A stretch of 64,000 bases of DNA. Source: Bacteroides sp. (lineage in GTDB: Bacteria; Bacteroidota; Bacteroidia; Bacteroidales; Muribaculaceae). Made by a program: the position numbers and the translations under genes. Under the pieces are notes generated by a model. That model was given only the letters and a program-made list of their open reading frames with translations. It was not told the origin of the DNA and ran no database searches. Where the stretch lies: positions 29,853 to 93,852 of the forward strand of contig JAAVCK010000021.1 of assembly GCA_014802325.1 (NCBI GenBank). Direction: 5' to 3'. Within the stretch, counting starts at the first letter, position 1; every line of letters starts with the position of its first letter. Below are positions 51,648 to 60,249 of this stretch, one piece after another.

Positions 51648-53822
51648 TTAAGAATCATGAATTAATCTAAGCGCTTCATCGAGCACGATTCCTTCGGTTT
51701 CGGGGTCGACACCCTTGCTGCGGAGCACCTCGCGATCCGACGCAAACTGAATCATGAAGCGATTGAAGTCACCATCGAGCGCCGCGATAGCCCGCGCATA
51801 TTGCGCCGCAGCCTCGCGCCGGTCACCCGTCACCAGACTCAGATGCCCCGCATTGAGGCGATCGTTGGCCGTCACGCCCTCGCTGTCTGCAAGAATATTG
51901 GCCGTGGCCGACGCACACTTATCATAGTTGCCGGTCATGAACGTAGCCCACGCTATCTGCCTGTCAGCCTTGCCCGGAGTCAGATAGTCCACCTTATAGA
52001 AATACTTAAGAGCATCGTCGTAGCGGCGCAGCTTCATCAGCGTGCGGCCTATCGTCATAGCCAGCTTCAGATCGTCGGACTCCTCGGCCTCCACGCGCAG
52101 CAGATAGTCGAGCGCCTCGTCATATCGGCCCGCGGCCCGCAGAGTGGCGGCAAGGCGGCGCATGAGCCACCGCGACGTGTCGCCCAGCATCTCGGCCCGG
52201 CGATAGGCATCCAGAGCGCCGTCATACTGCCGCTGCTGCTGCAATGCGTAGCCCGTCTTCTGGAGCAGTGCTATCGAAGGCTCGGTCATATCCATCAGAT
52301 TGCCCAGCATGTCGGCGGCTTCGGGCCAGTAGCGGTTTTTGAAGTAAAACTCGCCTATGAGGCTGAGCATGTCGGGATTGGCCAGTGTGTCGCCAAGCAG
52401 AGGCACACGCAGAGGATTGACCGGACTCTTAAACGGATCGGCAAACTCACCCTTGCGGCGGAAGAGCTTGAAAAACCGGTAGAGGTCGCGCGTATAGTTT
52501 CGGGCTATCACGCTGCGGCGGTCGCGCGCTGTGGTGGCGTCGCCGGCGGCCATCATGCCCATCTGTGTCGTGAATGTGTCCATCTGCCCTTCGAGCATCT
52601 GCCGCTGTGCGGCCGGTATCTGACCTATCGAGAGCATAAACGAATACTTGTCGTTGTCGCAGAAAAATGGTGCCGCTTCTATCGCTACAGCCATCGACTG
52701 ACCGGCAAACATGCTGTGGTCAGCGTGAAACGGCGTAAACCAGTGAGCTATATCGTTGAACCACGGAAACGTCTTCAGACTTCCGAAAGTGCTCATCATC
52801 ACGTCGGCACCCTCCTCCTGCATCTCTTGCAGTTCGCGCAGCCGGGAGGCCACGCCACTCTTTTCGAGCATCTCCTCCCACTCAGGATTGGCCTCGGGAT
52901 CGATCATGCCCTCGGGATTGGAGCGCATGTTTTTCTCTATGTCGGGGCGCAGTTTCATCATCTCGGGTATCACCTCGTCGGTGATCTTGCGGGTCACGCG
53001 GTCAGTGTCGCGCGTGCGGATTATCTGCATCAGCGCGTCGCGCAAATCAGCCTCCATGTCGGGGCGAGTGTCGCGCAGCGCCGCCAGGCGGTTGGCCGCG
53101 CGGCTCGAATAGAGCGCGTCGCCGTGGATCCACAACCCCAGCAGCAGCGACGTCAGAGCCCTCATCGCCACCCCGTCGTCGGCGGCATCGGCATATATGT
53201 CGGCCAGAAGCATCACACGCGCCTCGTCGGGCCACGAGTCAAGCCCCATGAACACCGCACCGGTAAGCATCTCCTTGAAATACACCGGCAGCGTAGCGTC
53301 GGCTATCGCCTCACGTATCAGCCCCGACATCTCCGCCCGCAGCGGATAAGCCGTCCATGCGTGCATAAACACACTGCTCTCCAGCTCCTCGCGCCTGCGG
53401 GTCAGCTCGGCAGGCACCTCGCCCGCCAGCGCCCCGAGCGACATATCGGCCGTCACGCGGCGATACTCAGCCATCAGCCCCGCAAGCGTCTCTCTGTCGC
53501 GGCGCCGCTCAAGAGTGCGCACCGTGTTGAAATACAGCGACGCCTCCTGCGCCACCATCCGCTCGCGCTTTATCTCCAGCGCCGTGGCATACAGTTCGGC
53601 CATTATATCGTCGAGCACACGCTTGCGCTGCGGATCGGCCACCCCGTCGAGAGCATACTTCGACAGCAACTTATAATTTTCTTCAGCCGCCGCCACACGG
53701 TCGAGCGCATGGTGAGCGCCCGCCGCCAGAGCAGCATTGCGCAGCATCTCCACGGCCTCATACACACGCCGCGCATTAAGATACCCGCGCACTTCTATAT
53801 CTATATTATATATTGTATCCAT
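51648..53822 (-). CDS. tetratricopeptide repeat protein (large)
   Basis: 724 residues from MDTIYNIDIEVRGYLNARRV; a longer start precedes the promoter box and is rejected. The first two thirds are mainly helical without a named domain. The last third (from about residue 470) shows consecutive TPR-like motifs, such as ALQQQRQYDGALDAYRRAEM, AAGRYDEALDYLLRVEAEE and MKLRRYDDALKYFYKVDYL. There is no signal peptide, so it is a cytoplasmic scaffold; partners unknown. It lies upstream of, and probably co-transcribed with, the M3 gene. Confidence 0.75.
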   Translation of the reverse strand: MDTIYNIDIEVRGYLNARRVYEAVEMLRNAALAAGAHHALDRVAAAEENYKLLSKYALDGVADPQRKRVLDDIMAELYATALEIKRERMVAQEASLYFNTVRTLERRRDRETLAGLMAEYRRVTADMSLGALAGEVPAELTRRREELESSVFMHAWTAYPLRAEMSGLIREAIADATLPVYFKEMLTGAVFMGLDSWPDEARVMLLADIYADAADDGVAMRALTSLLLGLWIHGDALYSSRAANRLAALRDTRPDMEADLRDALMQIIRTRDTDRVTRKITDEVIPEMMKLRPDIEKNMRSNPEGMIDPEANPEWEEMLEKSGVASRLRELQEMQEEGADVMMSTFGSLKTFPWFNDIAHWFTPFHADHSMFAGQSMAVAIEAAPFFCDNDKYSFMLSIGQIPAAQRQMLEGQMDTFTTQMGMMAAGDATTARDRRSVIARNYTRDLYRFFKLFRRKGEFADPFKSPVNPLRVPLLGDTLANPDMLSLIGEFYFKNRYWPEAADMLGNLMDMTEPSIALLQKTGYALQQQRQYDGALDAYRRAEMLGDTSRWLMRRLAATLRAAGRYDEALDYLLRVEAEESDDLKLAMTIGRTLMKLRRYDDALKYFYKVDYLTPGKADRQIAWATFMTGNYDKCASATANILADSEGVTANDRLNAGHLSLVTGDRREAAAQYARAIAALDGDFNRFMIQFASDREVLRSKGVDPETEGIVLDEALRLIHDS

Positions 53823-53840
53823 AACTTTATGTAATATTTG

Positions 53841-53848
53841 CAAATATA
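53841..53848 (-). promoter_or_regulatory. -7 box of the TPR gene
   Basis: TATATTTG on the minus strand, 18 nt before the chosen ATG. Confidence 0.5.
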
Positions 53849-53876
53849 CGAATTTTTCATCAAAAACCATGCCAAA

Positions 53877-53993
53877 GTAGGGGCGCTACACAGTAGCGCC
53901 CGGCTGTGCAAAACGGTAATTTAACACCTCGCACCATCCACCGCCGTTGCCTCTCACCATTCCTCGCCGGGCGCTCCTGTGTAGCGCCCCTAC
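53877..53993. repeat. inverted REP pair, family A, left of the RAYT gene
   Basis: The left unit starts GTAGGGGCGCT and closes AGCGCCCGGC, the right unit ends AGCGCCCCTAC, and the linker contains CAAAACGGTAATTTAA as in the copies at 11873 and 54697. Confidence 0.85.
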
Positions 53994-54033
53994 AATTCTC
54001 ATTCAATACCATCAATAATTATGAAAAAATCAT

Positions 54034-54041
54034 TACTTTTG
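54034..54041 (+). promoter_or_regulatory. -7 box of the RAYT gene
   Basis: TACTTTTG, 24 nt before the ATG at 54066. It excludes an upstream ATG at 54021. Confidence 0.55.
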
Positions 54042-54065
54042 CCATCAGTCATCAAGCTAATACAA

Positions 54066-54584
54066 ATGAATTTACCCGAATTTGATTTTCCTATACGGAA
54101 ATCGCCCCGCGCTGATTTTCATGATTACGGCGAAGGGTGCTATTTTATTACAATCTGCACAAAAGGAAAAAGACACTATTTCGGGGAAATACGCAATGGA
54201 GAGATGTTTCTTTCGGAAATAGGTAGATATGCGACTTTCAGACTTGAATCGATCAACGCACATCATCCTTATGCGATAGTGCAAATATCGGTAGTGATGC
54301 CCAACCACATTCATGCCATTATATATATTTCACCTAACTTGAATGGAGGACGAATCACATTTCGAGATCCGAATATGGCTTACCCATTGAAGCGCTCACC
54401 GCTGGCGGTAATAATCGGGAATTTTAAACAATCTGTTACAATGTTTGCGAAGAAGCACAATATCGAATTCGGATGGCAGCGCAGCTATCATGACCATATC
54501 ATACGCGGGGTCAATGATGGCAACAATATAGCAGCCTACATTGAAAACAATGTATCGAAATGGGCCGACGACTGTTTTCACTAA
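54066..54584 (+). mobile_element. REP-associated tyrosine transposase (RAYT)
   Basis: 172 residues. KSPRADFHDYGEGCYFITIC and FGEIRNGEMFLSEIGR are the characteristic N-terminal strand and loop of RAYTs. The HUH motif is H81-I-H83 (VMPNHIHAII), WQRSYHDHIIR follows, and Y158 in IAAYIENN is the catalytic tyrosine. RAYTs cut and join single-stranded DNA at palindromic REPs next to their own gene. Inverted REP pairs of family A lie on both sides, the arrangement known as a REPtron. The protein appears complete. Confidence 0.9.
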
Positions 54585-54627
54585 GAATGAAAACAAATTA
54601 CCTGCTTAATACCCGCACACCATCCAC

Positions 54628-54657
54628 CGCCGGACGCTCCGATGGAGCGCCCGGCTA
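54628..54657 (-). repeat. REP family A, single unit right of the RAYT gene
   Basis: CGCCGGACGCTCC-GATGGAGCGC-CCGGCTAC: a single unit in which the foot reads GTAG on the minus strand. Confidence 0.75.
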
Positions 54658-54696
54658 CAACCATCTCCCAAAAATATTCATCATAATAATCAACCT

Positions 54697-54813
54697 GTAG
54701 GGTCGCTCCATGGAGCGACCGGCCGCGCAAAACGGTAATTTAATACTCCCACCACACCGGCCGCCGTTGCCGCACACCATCCGCCGCCGGGCGCTCCGGT
54801 GTAGCGCCCCTAC
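54697..54813. repeat. inverted REP pair, family A, right of the RAYT gene
   Basis: GTAGGGTCGCTCCATGGAGC at the left, AGCGCCCCTAC at the right, and linker CGCGCAAAACGGTAATTTAA shared with the left pair. Same length (117 bp) as the pair at 53877. Confidence 0.85.
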
Positions 54814-54865
54814 CCCCTCCTTCGATTTTAACAGAATTAAAGCACTAAATATCAAAAAAATATTA

Positions 54866-54873
54866 TACCTTTG
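54866..54873 (+). promoter_or_regulatory. -7 box of the secreted Ig-like gene
   Basis: TACCTTTG. It would give a leader of about 185 nt with hairpins such as CAGCGG/CCGCTG (about 54959-54987) before the ATG at 55067. Confidence 0.55.
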
Positions 54874-55066
54874 CACTACATAAACGCAGTGAGGAATACT
54901 TATTCATATGAAAGTCATTTCGACTCATGCCCTAAAGGGCTGTAATTGCTATACTTACAGCGGCTTATCACTCCGATATCCCGCTGTGGACCCTATGCCT
55001 CGAATCTACACATATTCTACCATTAATTTTTCCCGACAATAATTATTTAACCAATCCAATATCTTT

Positions 55067-57553
55067 ATGAAAAAATTTTTACTCTCATTGTTAGCAGTAT
55101 TCGCCACAACATCGGCGTTTGCGGTTACAGATGTGCTTAATGTAAGTGCATTCGGAGCATCCGGTAGTTATACAAAGTATGACCTCACTTCAGCCACAAC
55201 ACAAGTTGCTTATCACGGTTATTTTTTCACCCAAAATAGCAAGAATATGCAGCTTAACGGCAAGAACGGTTACAGTATTTACTCTTCCGAAAATCCTGAT
55301 AATAAGATTATCAAATCTATCACTATTAACGTAGCGTCAGGAACAAATGCAATCGATATTTATTGTGATACCGAAGCTTTCACAGAATACTCAAACGCTC
55401 CGGCGAACCGTACAAAAGTCGATCAGATCACCACAACCGAAACGATTACGCTTGACCCATCAGCAGGCTACAAGTACTTTCTGATCACCTCCAATAAGAG
55501 CGCTATATATCTCTCCAGCGTTGAAATCGAATACGAAGATGAGGCTGATCCCCGCACTTATACTTCTCTCTCATTCGATGAAAAAATTTATGAGGCATAT
55601 CTCGGTGAAGATTTCGAGTCTCCTGCATTGACATGCAATCCCGAAGACGGACTTACTTATGTAAAGTTCGAATCGTCTGACGAATCTGTTGCTACTGTTG
55701 ACTCTTTCGGTAAGGTAACTATTCTTGACGATGGTGCCACAACCATTACCGCCTATATCCCCGAAGACAACGATTCATATTATTCAAATGTAGCATCTTA
55801 CGATCTCGTCGTAAAAGATCCCAATGCTATCACACTTGAACTTACTCCCTCTTTCTTCGGAGAAGGTGGTTCTTACACTTATTATAATCAAGAAGACACC
55901 ACCACTAAGGTATGGTACTCTTCGGTATACTATCAGAGCAGCGGTGCAATGCAATTTAACACCAAATCCTATGCAGGATGTGGTATTTCAGTGACCACTA
56001 TTTCACCCAGCTACGTAATTGCTTCTGTCAACATTGAATTTGATCAGGTTGGTGCCGGTGTCAATATCTACAAGCAGAACACTGCATTTGCGAAAAACAC
56101 TACTACTACAGCCATCAATACTTCTAACGCAACCACTGTAGCAAGTGAAGTTAAGGAAAATGGAGCACACGCTATAGGCGCAGCTGCTTTTGCTATTGTT
56201 CCCGCAGGCACAGGTGTGATTAAAGTTTCAAAAGTTACTGTAACCTATGCTAAACGTGCAGCCGACGACGGCTCTGTATACTTTGAATGTGAAGCATTCC
56301 AGGACTACATGGTATGCAAGGACGACGCTATTGAAATCACCCTCCCCGAGGATGCTCCCGAAGTGAAATTTGAAGTTGCTAATTCCGAAATAGCAAGCAT
56401 CGAAAACGGTACTATCACCGGTCACAAGCCCGGCAACACCAAGGTGACCGCTTCATGGGATGCTGTTCCCGGCAAGTGGATGGCAGGTGTTGAAGAATTC
56501 ACCATCTTCGTTAAATACTCCAACCTCGCCGAGGTACTCGCCGACGCTGAGAATCCCACCACCGGCTTCGTCAATGAAGGCCAGCGTTACATAGGCAACT
56601 TCCCCATCACAATCGCTGCCGACCTCGACGGTTACAACTACGTGACCGACGGCACAGCATGGGCTCTCTTCTACTTCGACAAAAAGACTGCCGCCGACCA
56701 CAATCATGGCGAAGGTTCTGTAATCGACGCCGGATGGAGCGCAATCTACTCTGTGTACAATGATCTCCCCGAATTCACCGGTATGCAGCACTCTGAAATT
56801 ACCGACACTAAGGGTGAATTCACCATCAACAGCTATGATGACCTCACCGTTGATGAAAAAGTTATCAACGAAGTGCTCATCCTTAAAGACGTTACATTTA
56901 CCACCGCTACTCCCGATGCTTCCAACAATCTCTACAACGGTGCATACAGCGGACAGGATCTCACTTTCATGAACCGTTTTGAGATTGAATCTGTTGAAGC
57001 AGGCTCTTACGACGTAAAAGCAGCCGTAGGTATCTACAAGGGTGAAATTCAGGTTTGGCCTATCGCTTACACCGCTCTCGAAGCCACTACCGCTGCTGTT
57101 CACGTAGATGCTGAGCTTAAGGTTGGTGAAGAGATTAAGTTTACCGGTCTTGAGGAAGGCGCTCACGTCTACTACCGTCATGGTGGTGAGAACCCCGACC
57201 ACACCAATGTATTCGTGGAGGAAACCACTCCCGCCGACGCTCCCCGCAAGGCTGCTACCGCCGACGTGAACACCGAGTGGACTTACAACCACACCACTCA
57301 CCCCCTCACCTATCAGGGCGAACCCATGCAGGTGAAGTATTACGCCAAGGCTCCCGGCAAAGCTCCCTCGGCTGTAAACGAGCTCAACGTTGATGAAAAC
57401 GGTTCGACCACCGGTATCGAAAGCATCGCAGTTGACGCAGCCAACGGCGAAGTAGAATACTTCAACCTCCAGGGTCAGCGCGTAGCCAACCCCGCCGCAG
57501 GTCTCTACATCATGCGTCAGGGCAACGAAGTACGCAAAGTGCTCGTGAAGTAA
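55067..57553 (+). CDS. secreted multidomain protein with Ig-like domains
   Basis: 828 residues with signal peptide MKKFLLSLLAVFATTSAFA. Two beta-rich modules of about 150 residues with the same layout (NVSAFGASGSYTKYDL and LTPSFFGEGGSYTYYNQ starts) flank a BIG2-like domain containing FESSDESVATVDSFGKVT; a second Ig-like domain follows around VANSEIASIENGTITGHKPG. The tail EYFNLQGQRVANPAAGLYIM resembles the Por/type IX-like C-terminal signal of Prevotella and Muribaculaceae. Role unknown; surface exposure is likely. Monocistronic. Confidence 0.8.
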   Translation: MKKFLLSLLAVFATTSAFAVTDVLNVSAFGASGSYTKYDLTSATTQVAYHGYFFTQNSKNMQLNGKNGYSIYSSENPDNKIIKSITINVASGTNAIDIYCDTEAFTEYSNAPANRTKVDQITTTETITLDPSAGYKYFLITSNKSAIYLSSVEIEYEDEADPRTYTSLSFDEKIYEAYLGEDFESPALTCNPEDGLTYVKFESSDESVATVDSFGKVTILDDGATTITAYIPEDNDSYYSNVASYDLVVKDPNAITLELTPSFFGEGGSYTYYNQEDTTTKVWYSSVYYQSSGAMQFNTKSYAGCGISVTTISPSYVIASVNIEFDQVGAGVNIYKQNTAFAKNTTTTAINTSNATTVASEVKENGAHAIGAAAFAIVPAGTGVIKVSKVTVTYAKRAADDGSVYFECEAFQDYMVCKDDAIEITLPEDAPEVKFEVANSEIASIENGTITGHKPGNTKVTASWDAVPGKWMAGVEEFTIFVKYSNLAEVLADAENPTTGFVNEGQRYIGNFPITIAADLDGYNYVTDGTAWALFYFDKKTAADHNHGEGSVIDAGWSAIYSVYNDLPEFTGMQHSEITDTKGEFTINSYDDLTVDEKVINEVLILKDVTFTTATPDASNNLYNGAYSGQDLTFMNRFEIESVEAGSYDVKAAVGIYKGEIQVWPIAYTALEATTAAVHVDAELKVGEEIKFTGLEEGAHVYYRHGGENPDHTNVFVEETTPADAPRKAATADVNTEWTYNHTTHPLTYQGEPMQVKYYAKAPGKAPSAVNELNVDENGSTTGIESIAVDAANGEVEYFNLQGQRVANPAAGLYIMRQGNEVRKVLVK

Positions 57554-57578
57554 TCACCCGCACCAAACCATAAAAAAA

Positions 57579-57609
57579 TCGCTCGCCACTCCCGGCGAGC
57601 GATTTTTTT
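57579..57609. terminator. bidirectional intrinsic terminator
   Basis: ATCGCTCGCC pairs with GGCGAGCGAT around a 5-nt loop, with A-run before and TTTTTTT after, 25 nt from the stop of the secreted protein gene. Confidence 0.85.
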
Positions 57610-57639
57610 ATGTGGGAAGTCAACACTCCCGAAAAACCC

Positions 57640-58015
57640 GTAGGGACGCACGCTCGGGTGCGTCCGGCAGAGCAAAAGGGTAACTTCATCGCCCCTCGTC
57701 GCGCACTACCCTGCCGCCGCGTTAATGCAAATCAGGGCTGGAAGCCCGTCGTTGTACTTAACCGCGGGTGAAGCCCGCGGACAAGTACCCCTGACAACAT
57801 GAGCTGCAGAGCTGCGATGTTGTAGGACGTGCTCGCACGACGTCGCAGCTCCGCAACTCCCATGAAGTTGGACGTCTTTGTCCGCGGGCTTGCACCCGCG
57901 GTTACTCATAACATCGGGCTTCCAGCCCTTATTTTACGCCGTCGCGCACCATTCTTCGCGTAGCGAAGCGGCAAGCCGATTACGCCGCCGGACGCTCGCC
58001 AGTGAACGTCCCTAC
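57640..58015. repeat. REP family A pair with a nested element
   Basis: The left unit GTAGGGACGCACGCTCGGGT closing GCGTCCGGC and the right unit CCGCCGGACGCT...AGTGAACGTCCCTAC form an inverted REP pair. Unlike the 117-bp pairs elsewhere, about 300 bp separates the units because family C copy 3 lies inside. Confidence 0.75.
57731..57930 (+). repeat. composite palindromic repeat, family C, copy 3
   Basis: Complete copy: GGGCTGGAAGCCC, CCGCGGGTGAAGCCCGCGG, a central GAGCTGCAGAGCTGCGA / TCGCAGCTCCGCAACTC inverted pair, CCGCGGGCTTGCACCCGCGG, and GGGCTTCCAGCCC at the end, so the whole 200-bp element is itself an imperfect inverted repeat. Confidence 0.8.
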
Positions 58016-58060
58016 AGGTCCATCAAAAAAATCATGAATCATGAATCCTTAATCATAAAT

Positions 58061-59293
58061 CTACTTGCGCTCCATGTCGGCGAGGGCGGGGAGGCGGCTG
58101 GCTTTCCATGCGAGGACGAGCGATATGGCTGTGACGACGACAAATGCTATGGCCGCCGAATGAAACATATTGCCGAGTCCTACGAGCGGCGACACAATGG
58201 CGGCAAACACATATTTCACCACGCTCAGTATGGCCGACGCCGTGCCTGCATCCTGACGGCCCACTTCCATAGAAAGAGTATTTGAACTGGAGAATATCAT
58301 GCCCGAGAAGAGCAGCATAGGCACTGCGGCCAGCTCATAGAGCCAAAACGGAGCCTGATTCCACATGACAAACGCCTCGGCCACGGCGGTGATAAACATA
58401 CCCACACAGCCCACCACCATGCCTTGCTTCATCACCTTAAACTTCAGCGCCAGAGTAGAGCCTGCGCTTATGGCCAGCGCGTTGCCGCCGAAAATCAGAC
58501 CAAACTCCATGGCTGAAAATCCATAGTGGGTCTGGATGATAAACGGTGCCGATGATATATAGGCGTAGAGCAAGCCGATAGCCACAGCCTTGATGGTGAC
58601 GTAGATCATAAATCGGCCGTTGGTGAGCAAGGCGCGATAGGCTTTGATGTAGTCGGACATGCTGCCCGAACTGAGGCGACGCTGCGGAGGTAGAGTCTCG
58701 CGGTAGCGTGTGGTCCAGAACGTCATTATTACTCCTATCACCAGGAGCACCACAAAGATGCCGCGCCATCCTACCCAATCGGCCATAAATCCGCCCAACA
58801 CCGGACCAAGAGCGGGCGCGATGCCATTGATAGCGCCTATCACCGCCATCAGTTTGGCCAGTTGGCGACCCATATACACGTCGGCCGGTATAGAAGTGGA
58901 GAGCACCATGGCACCGCCAGCACCTACGCCCTGAAACAGGCGGCAGACGATGAAAAACGTGATGCTGCGTGAGAAAAGCGAGAGCGCCGTGGCTGCCACA
59001 AACACTATGAGCGATATGATGAGCACCGGCTTGCGGCCGTAGCGGTCACTGGCCGAGCCCCACACTATCGAGCCGAGTCCCATGCCGAGCATGGCCATCG
59101 AAATACCCATCTGGGTCATCGACGGCGTGGTGTGAAATTCCTTCATCATCGAAGGAATGGTAGGAAGATACATATCATTGACCAGCGACGAAAAAGCACC
59201 GATGATGGCGATGAACACCACAAACATAAGGTAGTTTTTAGGCGCAGGCGAGAGGGCGGTACCGGCCGCTGACGGGGTAGAATCTGAAGCCAT
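58061..59293 (-). CDS. Bcr/CflA family multidrug efflux MFS transporter
   Basis: 410 residues, 12 helices. SSLVNDMYLPTIPSMMKEF (the D-x-Y-L-P motif of Bcr/CflA), SDRYGRKPVLI (MFS motif A) and FQGVGAGGAMVLSTSIPAD (motif C-like) identify a drug:H+ antiporter of the DHA1 group. It would export a drug or small metabolite. The gene has no clear partners; the CpsB gene is 65 nt upstream on the same strand. Confidence 0.9.
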   Translation of the reverse strand: MASDSTPSAAGTALSPAPKNYLMFVVFIAIIGAFSSLVNDMYLPTIPSMMKEFHTTPSMTQMGISMAMLGMGLGSIVWGSASDRYGRKPVLIISLIVFVAATALSLFSRSITFFIVCRLFQGVGAGGAMVLSTSIPADVYMGRQLAKLMAVIGAINGIAPALGPVLGGFMADWVGWRGIFVVLLVIGVIMTFWTTRYRETLPPQRRLSSGSMSDYIKAYRALLTNGRFMIYVTIKAVAIGLLYAYISSAPFIIQTHYGFSAMEFGLIFGGNALAISAGSTLALKFKVMKQGMVVGCVGMFITAVAEAFVMWNQAPFWLYELAAVPMLLFSGMIFSSSNTLSMEVGRQDAGTASAILSVVKYVFAAIVSPLVGLGNMFHSAAIAFVVVTAISLVLAWKASRLPALADMERK

Positions 59294-59358
59294 AAGGATT
59301 GTGTATTTTCATGTTACAACATTCCTCGGCAGCGTAAGGTTCATGCTTTCAGCGACGG

Positions 59359-60102
59359 TCAGCGCAGCGAGTCGTTGCGCAGGCGCGGAGCGGCGGCATC
59401 GAGTATCTTGCGCGCCTCGCGAGTGCGCAGCCATGCGTCGATCGACTCCACGTGGCGCTGATTGTGGATGTCGGTGCCGATATAGTCCACCATACCTTTT
59501 TCCAGCAGATGCAGAGCCACCTGCTTCTCGGCTTTGCCATAATGACCGGCGAGACTGAGCAGATTGATCTGAAAAAGGTTGTCCTGGCCGTGGAGGCTTG
59601 CGTAGCGCTCGGGGTGGTGGCGGTAGTAGGGGTAACGCTCGGGGTGAGCTATGATGATGTTGTAGCCCTGACACTTGAGATCAAAGAGCTGCGTGTCAAG
59701 ATTAAACGGTTCCTGCATCCAGGGGAGCTCGATGAGCAGACTGTTGCCGGGCAGAGTGGCTACGTTGCCGGCACGCAACTGGGCGTCAAAAAAGTCGTCG
59801 AGGCGGTTTTCGCTCGACCGCGACACCTCCACGGGCAGACCGCTGCCGGCCAGCTCGCGGCGCAGCACGTCGAGCGCAGGGTCGAGCGTGGCGGGAGTAT
59901 TCTCGAAAGTGCCCGCCGTAAGGTGCGGAGTGGCTATGATGCGGTCGATACCCCACTGATGCATGCCGCTGATGAGTTTCACTGACGTGGCAGCATCGGG
60001 CGAACCGTCGTCGACACCCGGCACGAGATGACAGTGCATATCGGTGGCAAACGGGAGTTTGACGGGAGCTGACTGACGGGAAAAGAAGCTGAATATCGAC
60101 AT
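59359..60102 (-). CDS. CpsB/CapC-type tyrosine-protein phosphatase (PHP domain)
   Basis: 247 residues. PHP-type metal motifs DMHCHLVPGVDDGS, IIATPHLT, NIIIAHPERYPYY and DYIGTDIHNQRH are all present. Enzymes of this type dephosphorylate the tyrosine-rich tail of capsule-chain-length kinases. No such kinase is in this window, and the polysaccharide operon is 35 kb away, so its partner must be encoded elsewhere. Confidence 0.88.
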   Translation of the reverse strand: MSIFSFFSRQSAPVKLPFATDMHCHLVPGVDDGSPDAATSVKLISGMHQWGIDRIIATPHLTAGTFENTPATLDPALDVLRRELAGSGLPVEVSRSSENRLDDFFDAQLRAGNVATLPGNSLLIELPWMQEPFNLDTQLFDLKCQGYNIIIAHPERYPYYRHHPERYASLHGQDNLFQINLLSLAGHYGKAEKQVALHLLEKGMVDYIGTDIHNQRHVESIDAWLRTREARKILDAAAPRLRNDSLR

Positions 60103-60132
60103 AATACTGACAGTTATAGTGATTTACGATTG

Positions 60133-60140
60133 CAAATATA
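60133..60140 (-). promoter_or_regulatory. -7 box of the CpsB-type gene
   Basis: TATATTTG on the minus strand, 30 nt before the ATG at 60102. Confidence 0.5.
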
Positions 60141-60216
60141 ATTACTTTTTTTCATTATAGGCTGACTTAGCGATATGATTTTGAGCGAAAAGTGTTGGAG
60201 TATGTTGAAATTGTAG

Positions 60217-60224
60217 TAATTTTG
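60217..60224 (+). promoter_or_regulatory. -7 box of the carboxylase gene
   Basis: TAATTTTG with a partial -33 (TTG at 60194-60196), 25 nt before the ATG at 60250. Confidence 0.5.
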
Positions 60225-60249
60225 CAGTCTAATTCTCTGAATAAAAGAT

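Noticed and set aside
51801..53834. 677-residue plus-strand ORF opposite the TPR gene
   Set aside because: The minus-strand protein has helical TPR motifs and a promoter box; the antisense frame is rich in His/Arg without pattern.
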